Below are positions 1 through 11,706 of a stretch of 64,000 nt of DNA, piece by piece. The stretch covers positions 32,660,954-32,724,953 of the forward strand of contig OZ022239.1 in assembly GCA_963978895.1 (NCBI GenBank), in the 5' to 3' direction. The DNA comes from Erpobdella octoculata. Lineage: Eukaryota > Annelida > Clitellata > Hirudinida > Erpobdellidae. The notes under the pieces were generated by a model that did no database searches, was not told the origin of the DNA, and saw only the letters and a list, made by a program, of their open reading frames with translations. The translations under genes were made by a program, and so were the position numbers. Each line of letters starts with the position of its first letter. The stretch's first letter is position 1.

Positions 1-126
1 CATACATACATACATACATACATACATACATACATACATACATACATACATACATACATACATACATACATACATACACACATACATACATACATACACA
101 CACAGATACATACATACATACATATG
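1..126. repeat. (CATA)n microsatellite
   Basis: Tetranucleotide array CATA/ACAT with a few CACA interruptions. It runs off the left edge of the window. Confidence 0.95.
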
Positions 127-131
127 TATGT

Positions 132-299
132 TTTTTTTATAATAGTTTATAGTCCTTTACACCAAGTGTTTTAAGACTGAAATGACTGTATGTAGAAAGC
201 ACCTAAGTTCTTCCTGTCGTGGATCATAGTTTGATCCTTTTAACTTTCCTCCACCTTTATCCAGGCTTGGGACTGGCTTGTTAAAACAAAGCAAAGTTG
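132..299 (-). mobile_element. SINE-like element, copy 1
   Basis: A segment of about 168 bp read on the minus strand; its 3' A-rich tail appears as the T-run at 132-140. It is bounded by TACATATGTATGT at 119-131 and again at 300-312. It is homologous to the copies at 313-480 and 43769-43938. The minus-strand phrase GCCAGTCCCAAGCCTGGATA resembles the 3' region of RTE-type LINE/SINE families. The 5' end of this copy (about 275-299) has diverged from the other two. Confidence 0.7.
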
Positions 300-312
300 T
301 ACATATGTATGT

Positions 313-480
313 TTTTTTTATAAAAGTTTATAGTCCTTTACACCAAGTGTTTTAAAACTGAAATATCTGTCTTTAGGAAGCTCCCAAGTGCTTCCTGTCG
401 TGGACCATAAATTGATCCTTTTAACTGTCCCTCCTTTTTTATCCAGGCTTGGGACTGGCTCGCAATTAGCGAAGCGGAGT
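313..480 (-). mobile_element. SINE-like element, copy 2
   Basis: Second copy of the same family, flanked by the same 13-bp sequence TACATATGTATGT at 300-312 and 481-493. The two adjacent copies therefore share one target duplication. It retains the head motif GCTAATTGCGAGCCAGTC (minus strand), also present in the 43.8-kb copy. Confidence 0.75.
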
Positions 481-639
481 TACATATGTATGTATGATTC
501 AAGATGTGAATCCGGAAGTAAAAATCAGTCAACCTAGGCCAGAAATTGATTTTCCTCCAGCAGGAAATACAGTTGCATTGCATGGAAAAATTTGAACAAA
601 ACACTCTCAAAACGTCTTGAAACACGTTCAAGAAATTCA

Positions 640-3600
640 TCAAATTTCAGTATGAAAGATTTCACTGATGTTATTTACGAAAAAAGCATTGAATTGGTTG
701 GTGTGAAGCAAAAACGACAGGCTTGAAACAATGAAAGCATGATTTCTAGACGAGAAAGAAAAATCAATCAGATGAAGAGAGAAAAGAAATGGTTACGAAA
801 GCGGTGGAAAAGAGCCCAGGACAATGAAAAAGCTGGTCTCGCAGAGTTGCGGCAGAGTTTGGGGCGTCGTTTGTCTGCCCTAATGAAGGCCGAGCGTTTT
901 CGGATAAAGAAAAGAGATCAGAGAAATGCCAGGTTTCAGTTCATCAAAGACCCATTCAAATATGGAAAAAATTTACTGGACATACCAAGTCAGGAACGCT
1001 TCAAGCAGACATAGCAACGCTCGATGAATATTTTCGGTCGGCATTCCGTGACCCGCGTGGAGATCAGCAGTTAGAAGAAAGAACCGATCTTCCAGAAATC
1101 CCATTTCCATTCTTTTCTTTCAGAGAAGGCATGATTTCGTTACTGGAAGTTACTCACTTTCTCTACAGAACAAGAAACAGATCTGCTCCTGGCCCAAATG
1201 GCGTGCCATATCTTGTCTACAAACATTGCCTAAAAGTATTGAGATTATTGCATTCTCTACTCATGGGCTCTTGGAAAAGAAGAAGAATTGAAAACAAAGG
1301 GCAAAGAGCAGAGGGTATATTTATTTCGAAAGAAAAAGACTCAAAGGCAATAAATCAGTTTTGCCTAATTTCATTGTTAAACGTCGAGGGAATAATATGT
1401 TTTGCTGTCCTTGCTCGGAGACCGAAAAACTAGGTAATGCAAAACAATTATATTGACAGGTCTGTTCAAAATGCATCGAACTTTCGTCAGTGATCTGGGA
1501 AACATTGAAAAGAGCTAAAAAAATCGTCTAAGTTTGCACATTGTTTAGTTAGACTTTGCCAATGCTTATGGAGCCGTTCGTCACCAACTGTTGTGGAAAA
1601 CTTTCAGATTGCATCATGTTCCAAATTTTGTGATAGAAATGTTTCAGCAGTTATTTAACCATTTTAGATTGAGGTTGTCAATGTCATCTTGTTCAACAGA
1701 ATGGCTCCAGTTAGAAGTCGGTATTGCCATGGGTTGCTCAATCTCACTCATTCTCTTTGTAATAGCGATTCAACTGCTTCTGAATGCAGTGGGTTCTCGC
1801 GTGGAAAAAGCTTACGTTGGCAAAGGTATTTTGATGCCATCGGTGAAGGCCTTCATGAATGATACAACTTTGGTTTTAAACGAATGTATCTCAATGCGAC
1901 GAGCTCTTGATGCATTTAGCGGAATGCTATCATGGTGCGGCATGAGTTTCAAGGCAACCAAGTCAAGAAGCTTATCTCTAGAGATGCACCGATACTATCG
2001 GTATCGGTATCGGAATCGGCAGTATCGACCTTTTTCAGATATCGGTATCCGTATCAGCATGGTGAAATTTTGAGGATCATTGGCCGGTACCGATACTTTT
2101 GATGACATAGGATTCAACCGTCTTATGCAACAAGTTTAGCCTAATTATTGCTTTTCAAGCAGCAAGTACTTTTCAGATAAAGTGCTTCCTTAAATCTATA
2201 GCAAAGTGCTCAGTAAGGTTAAAACTAGTATCAAAGATTCAGTAAATATAAGCTTCACCATTGATATATGGACTAATTTTTCAAATGACTCTTTTATCAG
2301 CTCACTGCATTAACGAAAAATATGACAGAAAAATTTTAGTACTACGGGTTGCACCATTTTCTGGGTCGCATAGAGCTAGCAGGATTGCAGAGGTAATTGA
2401 AAATGTAATCTTTGATTTTGAAATTTCCTTGCATAAAATTCATCTTTTTGTTAGGGATAATGGTGTTAACAAGGTAAAAGGCATTTCAGAAACTGCATAC
2501 ACTGGCTTGTCATGTTTTTTGCATACTCTACAATTAGCCATACATGATGCTTTTTTTGAACAAAGGATGTCATTACTAATTGCAAATTTTTTTTTAACAT
2601 TTTAGCCATTCTTCACTAGCTTGTAACAAATAAATAATTAAAGATTGAAAAGTATCGGTATCGGTATTGGTATCGGCATCGACCTCTTTCATAACATGAG
2701 TATCGGTATTGGCTATATTTATGGTATCGGTGCATCTCTACTTATCTCTCCAACGAGGCAAGATCGACGACAACATGACGTTTTCAGTTGCTAGCAACAG
2801 GATCCCAACATTGAGAGAAAAACCGGTTAAGAGCCTGGGAATGTGGTATGACAATTCGCTTAACGACACTGGACGATGTTCTAAAGTTCTCCGATAGGCA
2901 TTTGAAGATATGAAAAAAATTGATGGGCCCCACTCCAGGGCAGGTTCAAATTGTGATTACATCAGTTTGTTCTATTACCGAGATTACTTTGGTCTCTATC
3001 AATGTATGAGATGAGCTTACCATTAGTAGAAAAGCTAAAAAGAAGGATGAATAAATTTACTTCGGTAGCTTTGTACAGCAAGACTGCCAAACTGACGTTG
3101 CCACCGAAGTCTTTGGTTGAGAAGTTTAAGATAAACAAGATCCGTACGCAACTCATGCTCGATAACTCTTCGGATCAAAGAATTGTAGAAATGGGACCTC
3201 TTGTAAAGTCCGGAAAGAAAGGGTAGCCAGAAAGGAGATCACAGAAGCTGAAGCTTTTATACGTTGGACAGAAAGAGTTGGTGTAGTTCAACAGGACAAA
3301 CGGGGTCTCGGGTCAACCCATCAAATTTGGTGGTGAAAAGCCAGCACCAGTGAACGAACAAGTCTGGTCATTCAGGAAAAAAAGCCATTGAGTCCCAGAA
3401 ATTGATTAAGTTTGTTCAGTTATCTCAACAACGAAATTGGACGACATGGGAAGATGCTGTTTAACGTTCGCTTTCTTGGAAAGACATTTGGCAATACACG
3501 CCACTACGTTTGTTTGTTTGTTTGTTTTTCTTTTTTTTTTTTTTTTTGATTAGATCTGTTTATGATCAACTGCCGTCATCCAGCAATCTTCGAAGATGGA

Positions 3601-3940
3601 AGTTGAAAGACGATGATTCGTGCATGTTATGTGGGCAGTCGGAGACTCTCATTCACGTTCTTTCCTGTTGTTCGTTTTCACTTTCACACTGTGCCATGGG
3701 AAAGTAACATGGAATCTAGCAATATTTTCAAAGAGGAGAGATATAGGGATTTAGCATGTGATTCGAATGACAAAGGGTTCAGGACTGAAATTTTTGCAGT
3801 CGAGGTTGGCGTTTGAGGGTTGATTAGCAGCTCAGTGTTAAAACTGCTGAAAGCTCTTGGTTTTTCAAACCGAGAAAAAACTCGAGCCATCAAGAAGATC
3901 TTCCAGACAGCTGAAGCTGCGTCTTTTATAAAAGCGTGAA
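640..3940 (+). mobile_element. Degraded non-LTR retrotransposon with reverse transcriptase remnants
   Basis: Several broken frames on the + strand follow the order of one LINE ORF. A basic region is at 739-1014. The start of the RT domain is at 1131-1433 (RSAPGPNGVPYLVYKH). The RT fingers/palm are at about 1550-1978, where ANAYGAV is readable in another frame before 1591, and AMGCSISLILF and AFMNDTT occupy the positions of the PxS and FADD boxes. The rest of the palm and thumb is at 2741-3230. A C-terminal Cys-rich knuckle CMLCGQSETLIHVLSCC is at about 3600-3680. The catalytic FADD is FMND here, and stops and frameshifts are frequent, so the element is dead. It is interrupted at 1979-2740 by a hAT element. 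The 5' end is uncertain. Confidence 0.85.
1979..2740 (+). mobile_element. hAT element nested in the LINE
   Basis: Terminal inverted repeats read TAGAGATGCACCGATAC on the left and GTATCGGTGCATCTCTA on the right. Subterminal zones are rich in GTATCG repeats. The 8-bp target duplication CTTATCTC lies at 1971-1978 and 2741-2748. Removing the element plus one duplication restores the LINE reading frame (...KSRSLSLQRGKIDD). Inside, about 2261-2605 translates to a hAT transposase piece containing RDNGVNKVKG and CFLHTLQLAI, matching the DDxxNM and CxxHxLxL regions of hAT catalytic cores. At 762 bp it cannot encode a full transposase, so it is non-autonomous. Confidence 0.9.
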
Positions 3941-4247
3941 TTCTTTAGTACAGAGTTGTTCTTTTCATGAGAAGAATCGTTTAAATTGAAAACGACAACA
4001 GGCTAGAAGTTAAACTTATTTAAAATTCTGAGCGAGTTAACCATGTCGTAAAAATTATTTTACTTGACAATTTTCTAAAAGTTAATTAAAATTAAAAATT
4101 AAAAAATAAAATTAATGTTTTTCTTATAAATTTTTTCATTGTGATACAACACTTTTAAAAAATAAATATAAACAATTTAATATTAAAACACTATAAAACA
4201 AAACACTTTATCTGTTCGTTTTACACACTTTTACTTAACTTGACTTC

Positions 4248-4354
4248 TCTGTCTGTCTGTCTGTCTATCTGTCTATCTGTCTGTCTGTATGTCTGTCTGT
4301 CTGTCTGTCTATCTGTCTATTTGTCTATCTGTCTGTCTGTCTATCTGTCTGTCG
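4248..4354. repeat. (TCTG/TCTA)n microsatellite
   Basis: Tetranucleotide array in the otherwise featureless AT-rich gap 3941-4630, about 280 bp upstream of PAN-ILEI copy A. Confidence 0.95.
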
Positions 4355-4630
4355 TCAAATTTTGCAATCTATTTTAAACTTACTTCCCGATGAGCTAGAG
4401 ACTTAAAAATTTAAACATACCTCCGAACTGATTAACAATGCATTCTATCAAATTTTCGGATCGATTGAACAAAATTTAATAAAGTAATAATTTGTGATAT
4501 TTTCGTCGAACTATTTATTGTCTATGCTAATATGCTTGTTGTTTATGTAGTAAAAATATAAAAGTGTGTTTTTAAAAAACTTTGTTTTTTGCTTCACTTG
4601 TTTTAGATGTTTACAACATTTTGAATAAAT

Positions 4631-5766
4631 ATGTCTTCATTTTGGCTGCTAGTTTTGATTAACTTTTTTAAAATTAACTCTCAAAAAATTGAAACTTTTG
4701 TTGAATTGCATTTTAATGAAGAAGCAATTTGTTTTCAGAGCAGCTCGGCAAATGTAAAACTTATAGGCGAGTTTCATCTTGAAAATAAAATTGGGTCAGA
4801 TTTGAATTGTTGTCTGGAATGTTTCTAAAATTAGGATTGTTCCACTGTGCAAGTTTTAGAAAAAGATGACTCTGAAATTGTTTGCCAACTATATCCTACC
4901 TTGCCTCAGACTCTTGTTTCTAATGTACCAAACTGTCGTTTGTATTCAAATAGAGGTATGTCATTGAGGATTTTAATAAACTTTTTATAATAAAAACTAA
5001 ATTTGTATATATAAATATTTTTAATAATTTTCATTCACCAATTCTAAACTTCCATTGAAAATTTACTTTCTTTATTTAGACGTATGTCATTTAAACATAA
5101 CACGTTTAGATGGCGTTGCTTCAAAATCAGGATTTTTTTTAAAAACCTTATGATACGGAAATGTTCAGTTTTTTACCTAGATTCAATATTGTTGTTTTCA
5201 AACCAATGAATTGTTCATGGAATTTGTATTCAGTGTTTGGGACTGGTACTTGGTTTATAGATTTAAAGAACCATCTAGAAGTACAATTATTAGTTTTAAA
5301 AATTTTGTTTTACGATTGTTTTAAACAAAATATTTTTTTCATTAATGCAATGTGAAATTAAGAACTTACAGAACGAAAAAATTTTTGTTGGACGTGATGA
5401 AAGAGTAAACTGGTTTTTAAATGCTGATGTATCTGGATATTTTAATTCTTTGGGAGTAAAAACAAGATATTCGACAACACGTCCTTAATTGGTTTTTGTT
5501 CTGCAGAAGGGGTTTCCAAGGAAAACAATCACAGAGGTTCATGAATGTTCCGACGTTAAACCTCTGAAAGTTGTTTTTCAAAGTAAGGACAGCCTAAGCA
5601 TGTGTTTGATTGGTGTTAATATAAAACAAACTTTAATTAAATTTTTATAAAACTAAGTTGTTGAATTTTTGTTTTCTGATTGTTGATTATGTAACAATTG
5701 TTTAAGGCTAGAAGATCGTAGAAACAAATGAGACGCAAGTCAACATAATTCAAGTTGATTTCAACT
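4631..5766 (+). pseudogene. PAN-ILEI family, copy A (four exons, nonsense mutations)
   Basis: Same exon plan as copy F. Exon 1 (4631 to about 4953) has a signal peptide (MSSFWLLVLINFFKINSQ) and the PAN-like core LNCCLECF, then DCSTVQ and VCQLYPTLPQTLVSN. Two in-frame stops (TAA, TAG) fall within the CxECF-to-DC loop, where copy F has codons for H and Q. Exon 2 (about 5080-5279) begins DVCHLNITRLDG and contains a frameshift before MNCSWNLYS. Exon 3 (about 5364-5582) has the second half of the ILEI domain (GYFNSLGVKT, VLQKGFPRKTITEV, KPLKVVFQ) and a further stop. Exon 4 (about 5706-5766) encodes ETNETQVNIIQVDFN and a stop. ILEI domains occur in FAM3/PANDER proteins and, in invertebrates, next to PAN domains. 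As assembled this copy cannot make the full protein. Confidence 0.8.
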
Positions 5767-7081
5767 AGTTAACTTTTTTTTTAACCATAAAAGTTTCCAT
5801 AATTAAAACATTAATAGATTATTGTTTCAACATCTGCAATTTTGTTATCCATGATCGGTTTATGCACATGTGACTTTTGTAGGAGGCTGACAGACTGACG
5901 TTGTCATATATAAATTTTTATCTGGAAATATGTACATTTTACATTTAATTTGTTATTTTCATGAGCAGCACATTTTTATATTTCATTCACTTTTAAACAT
6001 TATAAAGGTTTTGTGTTTTATTTTAAAAATAACAACAATAAACGCACAATTTCAATTTGTGATTTTAAATTACAATAATCTAACTGTTTGATATAACTTC
6101 CTGGTTTTACTAGTTAACTATTATTATAAATTTGACATGTTATAATTAAAATAAGTTGAATTGAAAATAAGTAATATGTAGTCTTAATTCTATAATAGCA
6201 AGTAGTAAAAAATATAAGGAAAAACTGTGTTTTAATAGTTTGTGCTGTCAAAGCATATTATGTTATATAAAGGTGAAAAAATAAATATTCTAATTACAAA
6301 TCAAAAATCTAATATTTAGGTTTAACATTATTTTTAATTGATTAATAAACATGCTTGTTTGCACCTGAAATGTAAACCCTAACCGCGATTTCCTGAAAAT
6401 ATTTCAACACAATATTGTCCAATCCAGTAATTGAGTATTGCATGGCTGCTACTTTAAATTTCCATCACAAAAATAGTCCAGTCTACATGAGCTATTCAAT
6501 ACGATGAATAAATTTTAAAAAGAGGAATACCGCAAAGTTATTACTTTTGCAAACATCTTTAATAGAACAGGAACAAAATGCAAAGTTAGAATGAAAATTT
6601 GATGGCCTAATTTTGAAGAAAAAAAAACATTTTGAACGTTGAATAGAATTGCTATTTTTATTATTTAAAAAAAACGTTATCTGGAAAACATTAAATTTGC
6701 TTACAGAATTCGGCTGAGTAGTGATGGAAAAAGGTTTTTTATAAATTTCAACAACGTTTCCAATAGTTTTGTAAAAGTTGAAATTGAAAACAAAACAATT
6801 ATTTTGGTTCAATTTATTATAAAACGGCTGATTAATTTTTGTTTATAATTTTGTGTGCCAAATTAAAAAATTTCAATGTTCAAAGTTTTAACTATTTTAT
6901 ACTTTTAGGGTTTATTAATTTCAAGCCAGTTTTTTACCTTTTTTTATTCAGTACAAAGTATTACTTAGTTCTCACTTTAAACGAAAAGTTAAATAGTAAC
7001 GTTGCAAAACTCAAGCAATTTATAAAGTCAAAATAAAAGAATTATGTCGTTATAAGTAATTTAAAAAAAACAACAAACTTT
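5767..7081. other. AT-rich intergenic sequence
   Basis: No gene, RNA or transposon end could be supported. Open frames here (for example the minus-strand one at 6492-6812) have the composition of random AT-rich DNA and no recognisable motif. Confidence 0.6.
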
Positions 7082-7783
7082 GGTAATCATGGAGAATAGG
7101 TGCAGAAATTATTTTCGGTGTTTTTAATTATTTTTTTAATATAAAATTAATATAATTAGAAACAGAATAAAATTACCAATCGGATGATCCAAATAATTTA
7201 TTGAAAATATAATTAAAAAAGAAGTTAATGACAGAAAACTGCCAGGTAGTAGGAAAAACTAGGTTCATAAACAGTAAACTAACTAAAGGTGAAGCGAAAA
7301 GAAATGTCAAATAAATTTATTGTGCGAATTTTTATAAAATAATTTAAAAAAAATAACTTATTTTAAAAAAAAAGTATGATTTAATTTGTGTGCCTTAACT
7401 GAAAACTATCGCGTTTAACATTCTATGAAGAACAGTTCGGACTTAAATAAACTTACATTTTTTTTGTAAATAATGTTATTTTGACTGCGTGAATACTATT
7501 TTTTGTGTTACTTTTGATAATAATTTGTTTTTAAGCGCTGTAAATATTTCTTGTCTGTGCTATGAATAGTAATTTCTGTTTGACTTCGCTATTCATAGTT
7601 TTTGTTGCTGTTCTCTTGCGCGTTTCGTGAGTTTTCCGAGAGAATTTTATTATCAAAAATTAATAAACTGCTTGGATCATTAAATTGGAGTTATTATTGT
7701 GATTACAAATATATAATTATTATTACGGAAAAATAATTAAAAACACCGAAAATAATTTCTGCAACTATTCTCCATGATTACCC
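7082..7783. mobile_element. MITE-like element with 54-bp terminal inverted repeats
   Basis: The left end 7082-7135 starts GGTAATCATGGAGAATAG. The right end 7730-7783 is its reverse complement over about 54 bp with roughly one mismatch in the outer part (GGTGC versus GTTGC). The interior is AT-rich and non-coding. A clear target-site duplication was not established: flanks are AAACTTT on the left and CAAACCTT on the right. The superfamily is unknown. Confidence 0.8.
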
Positions 7784-8698
7784 AAACCTTAATTAAATTT
7801 GATAAAAAAATTTCTATATTTTTATTTTGCATCTATTTAAAAGTCGGTATAAATTATTCACTCATTAAACAAGAAAACAAAAAAATCAATCAAACAGCAA
7901 CAAAATTGTATTAAACTTTAGTGGAAACAACAATTGGTTTTTACCGGAGAATACCGGGAGAAACTGTAGAAAGACTACTTGTTCAACAGTTTCCAAAGAA
8001 AATTTACATTTTGTTTATTGTTCAATCATTTTTAGAGTTTTTTAATTTAGTACAAAAAACATAGAAAAACTTTAATATACGCTCACAAGCCAATAAGCTC
8101 AATTTAATTTTTTGTTTTGTTAGTAATATTTTAAAACTGAAAGTCCTAGTTATAATCTATAGATAAAAACAATTTTTCTGCATTTGTTTGAGTGTCAGTT
8201 TGAATTATTAAAAAAACTTAGCAAAAAAAACCTGAAAACAAAACTAGATAGGACGTCATTTAAAACAGCAATTTATTGTTACTAACAATTTACTAGAAAG
8301 AATGGTGAAAACCTTTCATGGTTTTGAAAAAGACGTTTTGTAAGGTTTTGATGATTGCTGCTTTTTTGTTTTGCTAGGTTCACACAAACAATTAGGCAAA
8401 AAACATAAATTTTTATAAATTCAGTTGTAACAATTTTGTTTTCACTGAGTAAATTGTTTTAATTTAAGATAGCAGGTTAGAGATTAACAATATTTCAACT
8501 GCTATGCAAGTTAACATGCTGCATTTTCACCATTTCAGCTACGTCAAAATAATCCTTATACTTAACTATTTTTAAATGAACAAATTTAAATGTAGAGAAT
8601 AAAACTAGTATTGCAAATATTATTTTATTATTAAACCACTATAAAGTAGTGACTAAATTTTTTTTTCAGGTTCTTGTAACATACGTATAAAAATAAGA
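7784..8698. other. AT-rich intergenic sequence
   Basis: No coding or repeat feature recognised between the MITE and PAN-ILEI copy B. Confidence 0.55.
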
Positions 8699-9895
8699 TG
8701 TCTTCACTTTAGCTGCTATTTTTATCAAGTTTCTCAAAATAAAATCTCAAAACATTGATTAATTCATTCGTTTGCATTTCAATAAGAAATTAGTTTGTTT
8801 TTAGAAGAAATCTGAAGATATGATATCTTCAAGACATAATAGCCGCTGTTAGAAATAATTTAGATGTGATGAAAAGATCAGACGAGTTGGATTGTTGTCT
8901 CGAATGTTTTCCAGACCAGACTGTTCTAGTAAAAACATTTTAAATAAAATGTATTCAAGGATTTTATGCTATTTTTATCCTAACCTACCCCTATGTTTAG
9001 TTTTTAGCAAGCCAAACTGCCCCATTTTTTAGAGAAAAAGTTAGTCAAAAACGAAATGTGGTCGTGATTAAAAGATCCGACGAGTTGCGTTGTTCTCTCG
9101 AATGTTAATCTGATCAAGATTGTTTTGTTGTGCAAGTAGTAATTGATGATAATTCACAAATTATTTGCCAGCTTTATCTTAATTTGCCTCAATCTCTTGT
9201 CTTTAATGAGCCAAACTGTTGCCTGTTATCTAGCAGAAGTAAGTCAATAGATGGATATTATTCATCTTGTTATAATGCACAAAAGTTAAAAAAATTAAAC
9301 TTTAAAAATAAGTTAAATTTGTTTTCAATTCTGTTGTATAGAAGTTTTTTGTTATTTTTTTACAGACGTCTGTCACTCGAACATAACATGTTTTAGAAGT
9401 AATAACATCAATCTAGATTTTTTGTTGAAATTCTCCAATTTCAGATAATCAATTGACAAGCTAGCAAAGTTAATACTGTTATTCTAGAGCCGTTGAACTG
9501 TACTCTTCATTCATTCAAAACGTTTGATTATGTTGCATTTGAAACGGGAACTGAAACCTTAAAAAATACATAAAAGTAAAATTGTTACTTATAATTAAAG
9601 TTATATGTTAGTTTATTATTAGTATGCAATTTAAATAATATGTATACAAATTAAAATTTAATTGAGTTAAAATAAATTTCAGATTTTACCCGAAAAACAA
9701 TCGTTATTGGACACATCAAAAACTGTGATTGGACTTCAATATTGTACAATCCTGCCAAAAATTATTTTAAATCTCTTGGCATAAGTATAGATGGTTTGAT
9801 GAAAAATGAACGTTTAACTTTTCTCCAGAAAAATCAATCACACAAATTCAAAACAATGCTGGTTCTCTTGAAGCTTTGAATGTTGTTTTTGAAAG
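8699..9895 (+). pseudogene. PAN-ILEI family, copy B (rearranged exon 1)
   Basis: Exon 1 opens at 8699 with ATGTCTTCACTTTAG: a stop falls at codon 5 of a signal peptide otherwise like copy A. The 3' half of exon 1 is present twice, a decayed version at about 8865-9035 (KRSDELDCCLECF) and a second at about 9053-9238 (SDQDCFVVQV, CQLYLNLPQSLVFNEPNCC). Exon 2 (about 9366-9590) reads DVCHSNITCF, then loses frame before VILEPLNCTLHSFKTFDYV. Exon 3 (about 9678-9895) keeps TIVIGHIKN and AKNYFKSLGISID, with a deletion where other copies have the KGF motif. No fourth exon was recognised. Clearly a pseudogene. Confidence 0.75.
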
Positions 9896-10309
9896 TAAAT
9901 TAAAAGACCTCGCTTTGCTTTGTTTCGTTTTGCGTTTTTTTTCAAAGTTGCGTCGCTGCTTAAATGTTTACTTTTTCAATTTTCTTTTCAAAAAGTAGTA
10001 TTTCTGTAACCTTGGAACCTATCTTCAATCTTTACATGATTTGCTATTGAAAATCATAATTCATTTTGCTATAGAAAATCATAATTCACTTTGCGTTTCT
10101 GGAACGTATCCACGACGCAAAGTGAGGTCTTGGTGTAATTATGTAGCTTATTCTCAATTTATTATAAATATATTATTTAATTGGAAACAACTTAAAATAT
10201 TTAACGCTTTTTACATTGTTTGCAGACAAAAATAAAATGCAAATCAATTTTTTTCAAGTCCACGAATAAAGAAAATAAACTTTTTCAAGATTTATAAACT
10301 CAAAAACTC
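9896..10309. other. AT-rich sequence after copy B
   Basis: Contains short local duplications (for example AAATCATAATTCA twice at about 10050-10087) but no gene I recognise. Confidence 0.5.
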
Positions 10310-11706
10310 ATGTTTTTAACCATTATTTACATAAATTCTTGTGTATTTATGATTGCATAAACCGTATGAATGTATTGAAATTCACGTAGCACTGATATTG
10401 CCTCTATTTACTTAGCGTTATTTTTTTAGGTGTCATTACTATTTAATACATACTTATTAGATATCAGTTAAAATTTTATTTTATATCAACGACTGCAAAA
10501 CAAATAATAATGTGTGGTTATTTGCTTGGTTGTTGTTGTTGGTGGAGTTGTTTGAGGCTTTCATGCATATCCCTTTCTTGCTTTTTCTTGCTTTTTTCCC
10601 AATAATCGCTAGCACACTGGTTATTGGATTCACTCATGAAAGTGAAGTTTCAGTGAAGGTTGATAAACATAGAATAAAATTTGTAGAATTTATTAATTTA
10701 TTGTGTTTAACAGCATATTTATTAAACTAGGTTGTGGTAATTTTATTTAAAATAATAAAATTTAAATAAAATTAAATTTAAATTACAGTTAGTTTAAAAA
10801 TAACAAATAAGAATTTGACAGTTGAACTTTCACATCACAGAATCAAACTCATGAAAAGTTGATGGAAGAGAAATTTTCAAAAATGAACAAACGAACTAAC
10901 AATCGTCAATTGTTTCATCAAATAATGACTTATCCATGTTTTGTTCATATCGTTTTCAATGTTTTTAATCGATTAAAACTTTTTTTGAGATGTTGAAAAC
11001 AACTGGAGTTAATTTCTTCTACTAGAATGCTCTCGCTGTGAATGGTCAAAGTAGTGAACTGTTGAAAACTAAAAAAACTGAATTGAGATATTTCAATTGT
11101 TTGATACTTCAACATATTTTGAAATATATAGTGGTGAGCATTTAAATAAAATTTTTATTAATTTTGCTTGTCTGGTGTTTTGACACCAGACACCTGGGAA
11201 ACGTTTAAAATTTAATAATTGAATAAGTTAAACATTTTCTTAAAATATTTAAATTTAAAATCACCTCAAAAAGGATTTGTGTTTTAATTAAAAAGAGTTA
11301 ATAATTTTATCGCTTTCAATATAAATGGAAAAATAAGATTACAATATGTTTATTATGGGGCTGTTTGCTCTGATTAGAGTCAACATGACTGACTCAAAAC
11401 GTTGAAAGTTTTATCGGTGTACACTTTGAAGAGCAAGCAGTTTGTTCTTTGGATATTCCTACAAACGTGAGCCTCTTAAAAATAAGATTTCCTGAAGTCA
11501 GTTTAGCGGTTGGAATATCAAATCTGAAAGTTAACAAAAGAAAAAATGAGTTGAACTGCTGCCTTGGATGTTTTAGTCGTCAGGGTTGTTCAAGTGTACA
11601 AATTGTCAATAATCTAAATTCTTCTATTTTCTGCTACTTTTTTCTTGCTTTGCCTCAGTTTCTTGTTTCTAATCAGCAAAACTGTCGTTTATACTCAAAC
11701 AGAAGT
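10310..11706 (+). repeat. Segmental duplication, left member
   Basis: Collinear with 16600-18045. Shared stretches include CGTATGAATGTATTGAAAT, the stretch around GAACAAACGAACTAACAATC and the start of PAN-ILEI exon 1. It covers about 1 kb of upstream sequence plus exon 1 of copy C. The open frame at 10512-10730 lies in this block but is not conserved in the right member, so it is not treated as a gene. Confidence 0.8.

Noticed and set aside
10512..10730. 72-codon hydrophobic frame that looks like a small membrane protein
   Set aside because: Lies in the segmental duplication but the frame is broken in the second copy (about 16790-17000), with no conservation of coding.
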